From the NCBI RefSeq assembly GCF_039655775.1, contig NZ_JBBYXJ010000001.1:124001-188000 (forward strand): a stretch of 64,000 nucleotides of DNA, in the 5' to 3' direction. The notes under the pieces were generated by a model. That model was not told where the DNA came from, searched no databases, and was given only the letters and a program-made list of their open reading frames with translations. Below are positions 63,054-64,000 of the stretch, in pieces. Made by a program: the position numbers and the translations under genes. Within the stretch, counting starts at the first letter, position 1. Each line of letters starts with the position of its first letter. Origin of the DNA: Iodidimonas sp. SYSU 1G8 (GTDB taxonomy: Bacteria > Pseudomonadota > Alphaproteobacteria > SMXS01).

Positions 63054-63278
63054 ATGGCCATCAAGGCTCTGCTCGTCATCCTGCTGCTCGTCCTTGTATT
63101 CGGGAAGGGCAAGATTTCCGATCTCATGGGTGACATGGCGAAAGGCATCCGCAGTTTCCGCAAGGGGTTGGCCGAGGATGACGAGGACGAAGCGGTGGCG
63201 GAGAAGCCGGCCGCGCTTCAGCCGCCCGCGCCCGTGGCGACGGCCATGGCCGAACCTGCGCGCAAGGACCCCGTCTAG
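63054..63278 (+). CDS. TatA/TatE-family translocase protein
   Basis: 74 aa. One membrane helix ([16 protein letters not shown]), the FG hinge, and the amphipathic helix [18 protein letters not shown], then an acidic and Pro/Ala tail. The family forms the pore of twin-arginine export. tatB and tatC are not adjacent, so this may be a standalone TatE-like copy. Its stop overlaps the convergent uppP stop. Confidence 0.86.
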   Translation: MAIKALLVILLLVLVFGKGKISDLMGDMAKGIRSFRKGLAEDDEDEAVAEKPAALQPPAPVATAMAEPARKDPV

Positions 63279-64000
63279 CCGATCAGAAACAGGGCCAACA
63301 GCCCCGCGCTGCCGATGGCGATCCGCCACCAGCCGAACAGGCCAAAGCCCCGCCGGCCGACATAGGCGAGCAGGCCGCGCACCACCAGCAACGCCGTGAC
63401 GAAGGCGGCCACGAAGCCGATGGCGATGATCGCCGTATCGTCGAAACTCAGCACGTCGCGATTCTTGTAGAGGTCATAGACGACGGCCCCGGCCATGGTC
63501 GGCATGGCCAGGAAGAACGAGAACTCGGCGGCGGAGCGCTTGTCGGTACCCATCAACAGCGCGCCGACGATGGTGGCGCCCGAACGCGACACACCCGGGA
63601 CCATGGCGAGGCATTGGCATAGCCCGATCCTGAAGGCTAGACCCGGCGGATAGCGCATGGCGTCCGTATGGCGGGGCGTCAGTTTCATCCGGTCGACGAA
63701 CAACAGGACGATGCCGCCGAGGATCAGCATGGCGCAGATCAGCCATGGGGTTTCGAACAGCACCGTCTTGATGAAATCATGGGCCAGAACGCCGATCACC
63801 GCCGCCGGCAGAAACGCCAGCAGGATGCTGGCGATGAACCGCCGCGCCGCCGGATCCTTCGGCGCGGCCGCCGCCACGCCCAGCAGACGCTGGGCGTAGA
63901 CGAGCAGCAGCGCGAGAATGGCGCCGAGCTGGATGACGACCTCGAAGGTCTTTCCCGCCGACTCGAACCCCATGAAGTGACCGGCCAACAGGATATGGCC
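63275..64000 (-). CDS. uppP: Undecaprenyl-diphosphate phosphatase, 5' end outside window
   Basis: 242 residues visible; the frame is open at base 64000, where it reads [20 protein letters not shown], the continuation of the PVSSTGH motif of BacA/UppP, so about 25 residues are missing. Membrane helices throughout; second signature [16 protein letters not shown] with the catalytic Ser/Arg. Recycles the lipid carrier for peptidoglycan synthesis in the inner membrane. ATG 63973 is internal. Confidence 0.92.
   Translation of the reverse strand, partial: GHILLAGHFMGFESAGKTFEVVIQLGAILALLLVYAQRLLGVAAAAPKDPAARRFIASILLAFLPAAVIGVLAHDFIKTVLFETPWLICAMLILGGIVLLFVDRMKLTPRHTDAMRYPPGLAFRIGLCQCLAMVPGVSRSGATIVGALLMGTDKRSAAEFSFFLAMPTMAGAVVYDLYKNRDVLSFDDTAIIAIGFVAAFVTALLVVRGLLAYVGRRGFGLFGWWRIAIGSAGLLALFLIG

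Overview
The window is high-GC bacterial chromosome, dense with genes and without rRNA, tRNA, insertion sequence, prophage or CRISPR. The gene families point to an alphaproteobacterium: an EcfG-type stress sigma factor with matching GGAAC-N16/17-CGTT promoters, DUF6481 and DUF6065 proteins, and many Rieske oxygenases, P450s, SDRs and acyl-CoA enzymes. The genus cannot be fixed from sequence reading alone.

Layout. 1-5.4 kb: two-partner secretion locus (TpsB pore cut by the window edge, TpsA exoprotein with a 281-codon Pro-Thr stalk, L,D-transpeptidase). 5.4-11 kb, minus strand: DUF6065-JmjC protein, methyltransferase, Tat-exported multicopper oxidase, TolC-like protein and a His/Cys-rich small protein, a copper-handling set. 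11-13.4 kb: membrane hydrolase, small membrane protein, renalase-like flavoprotein. 13.5-25.4 kb: catabolic region (two Rieske oxygenase alpha subunits, SDR, two 2-hydroxyacid dehydrogenases, acyl-CoA synthetase, VOC protein, acyl-CoA dehydrogenase), then a ParDE toxin-antitoxin pair and an Hsp70-like gene.

27.4-40.4 kb holds a ten-gene minus-strand operon, nearly every junction an ATGA overlap, in the order of a Wsp chemosensory system (MCP, CheW, CheR-TPR, CheW, CheA-REC, CheB). Where Wsp systems carry the diguanylate cyclase WspR, this one carries a WspR-like receiver fused to a PP2C phosphatase. An RsbW-type kinase lies in the same operon and a STAS antagonist lies divergently beside a GPP34 gene. 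The inferred output is a partner switch instead of c-di-GMP synthesis.

40.5-55 kb: small stress proteins (CsbD, DUF6481, PRC-barrel and several orphans), a Crp/Fnr regulator and an EcfG-like sigma factor, with seven EcfG-like promoters readable by eye. Interspersed are a radical SAM/UdgX DNA-repair pair, a P450-ferredoxin pair, an SDR, a cupin protein and an MFS transporter.

55-61.5 kb: two tandem copies of a two-gene P450 cassette. Each has one canonical P450 followed, after exactly 10 bp, by a full-length P450 homologue lacking the heme-ligating cysteine. Each cassette has the same perfect palindrome (AAGTCA-N4-TGACTT) about 75 bp before its first start codon. The distal copy also sits in the promoter of a divergent ferredoxin gene. 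This is the strongest candidate for an undescribed system. The window ends with a GST, a VanX-like dipeptidase, TatA and a truncated UppP gene.
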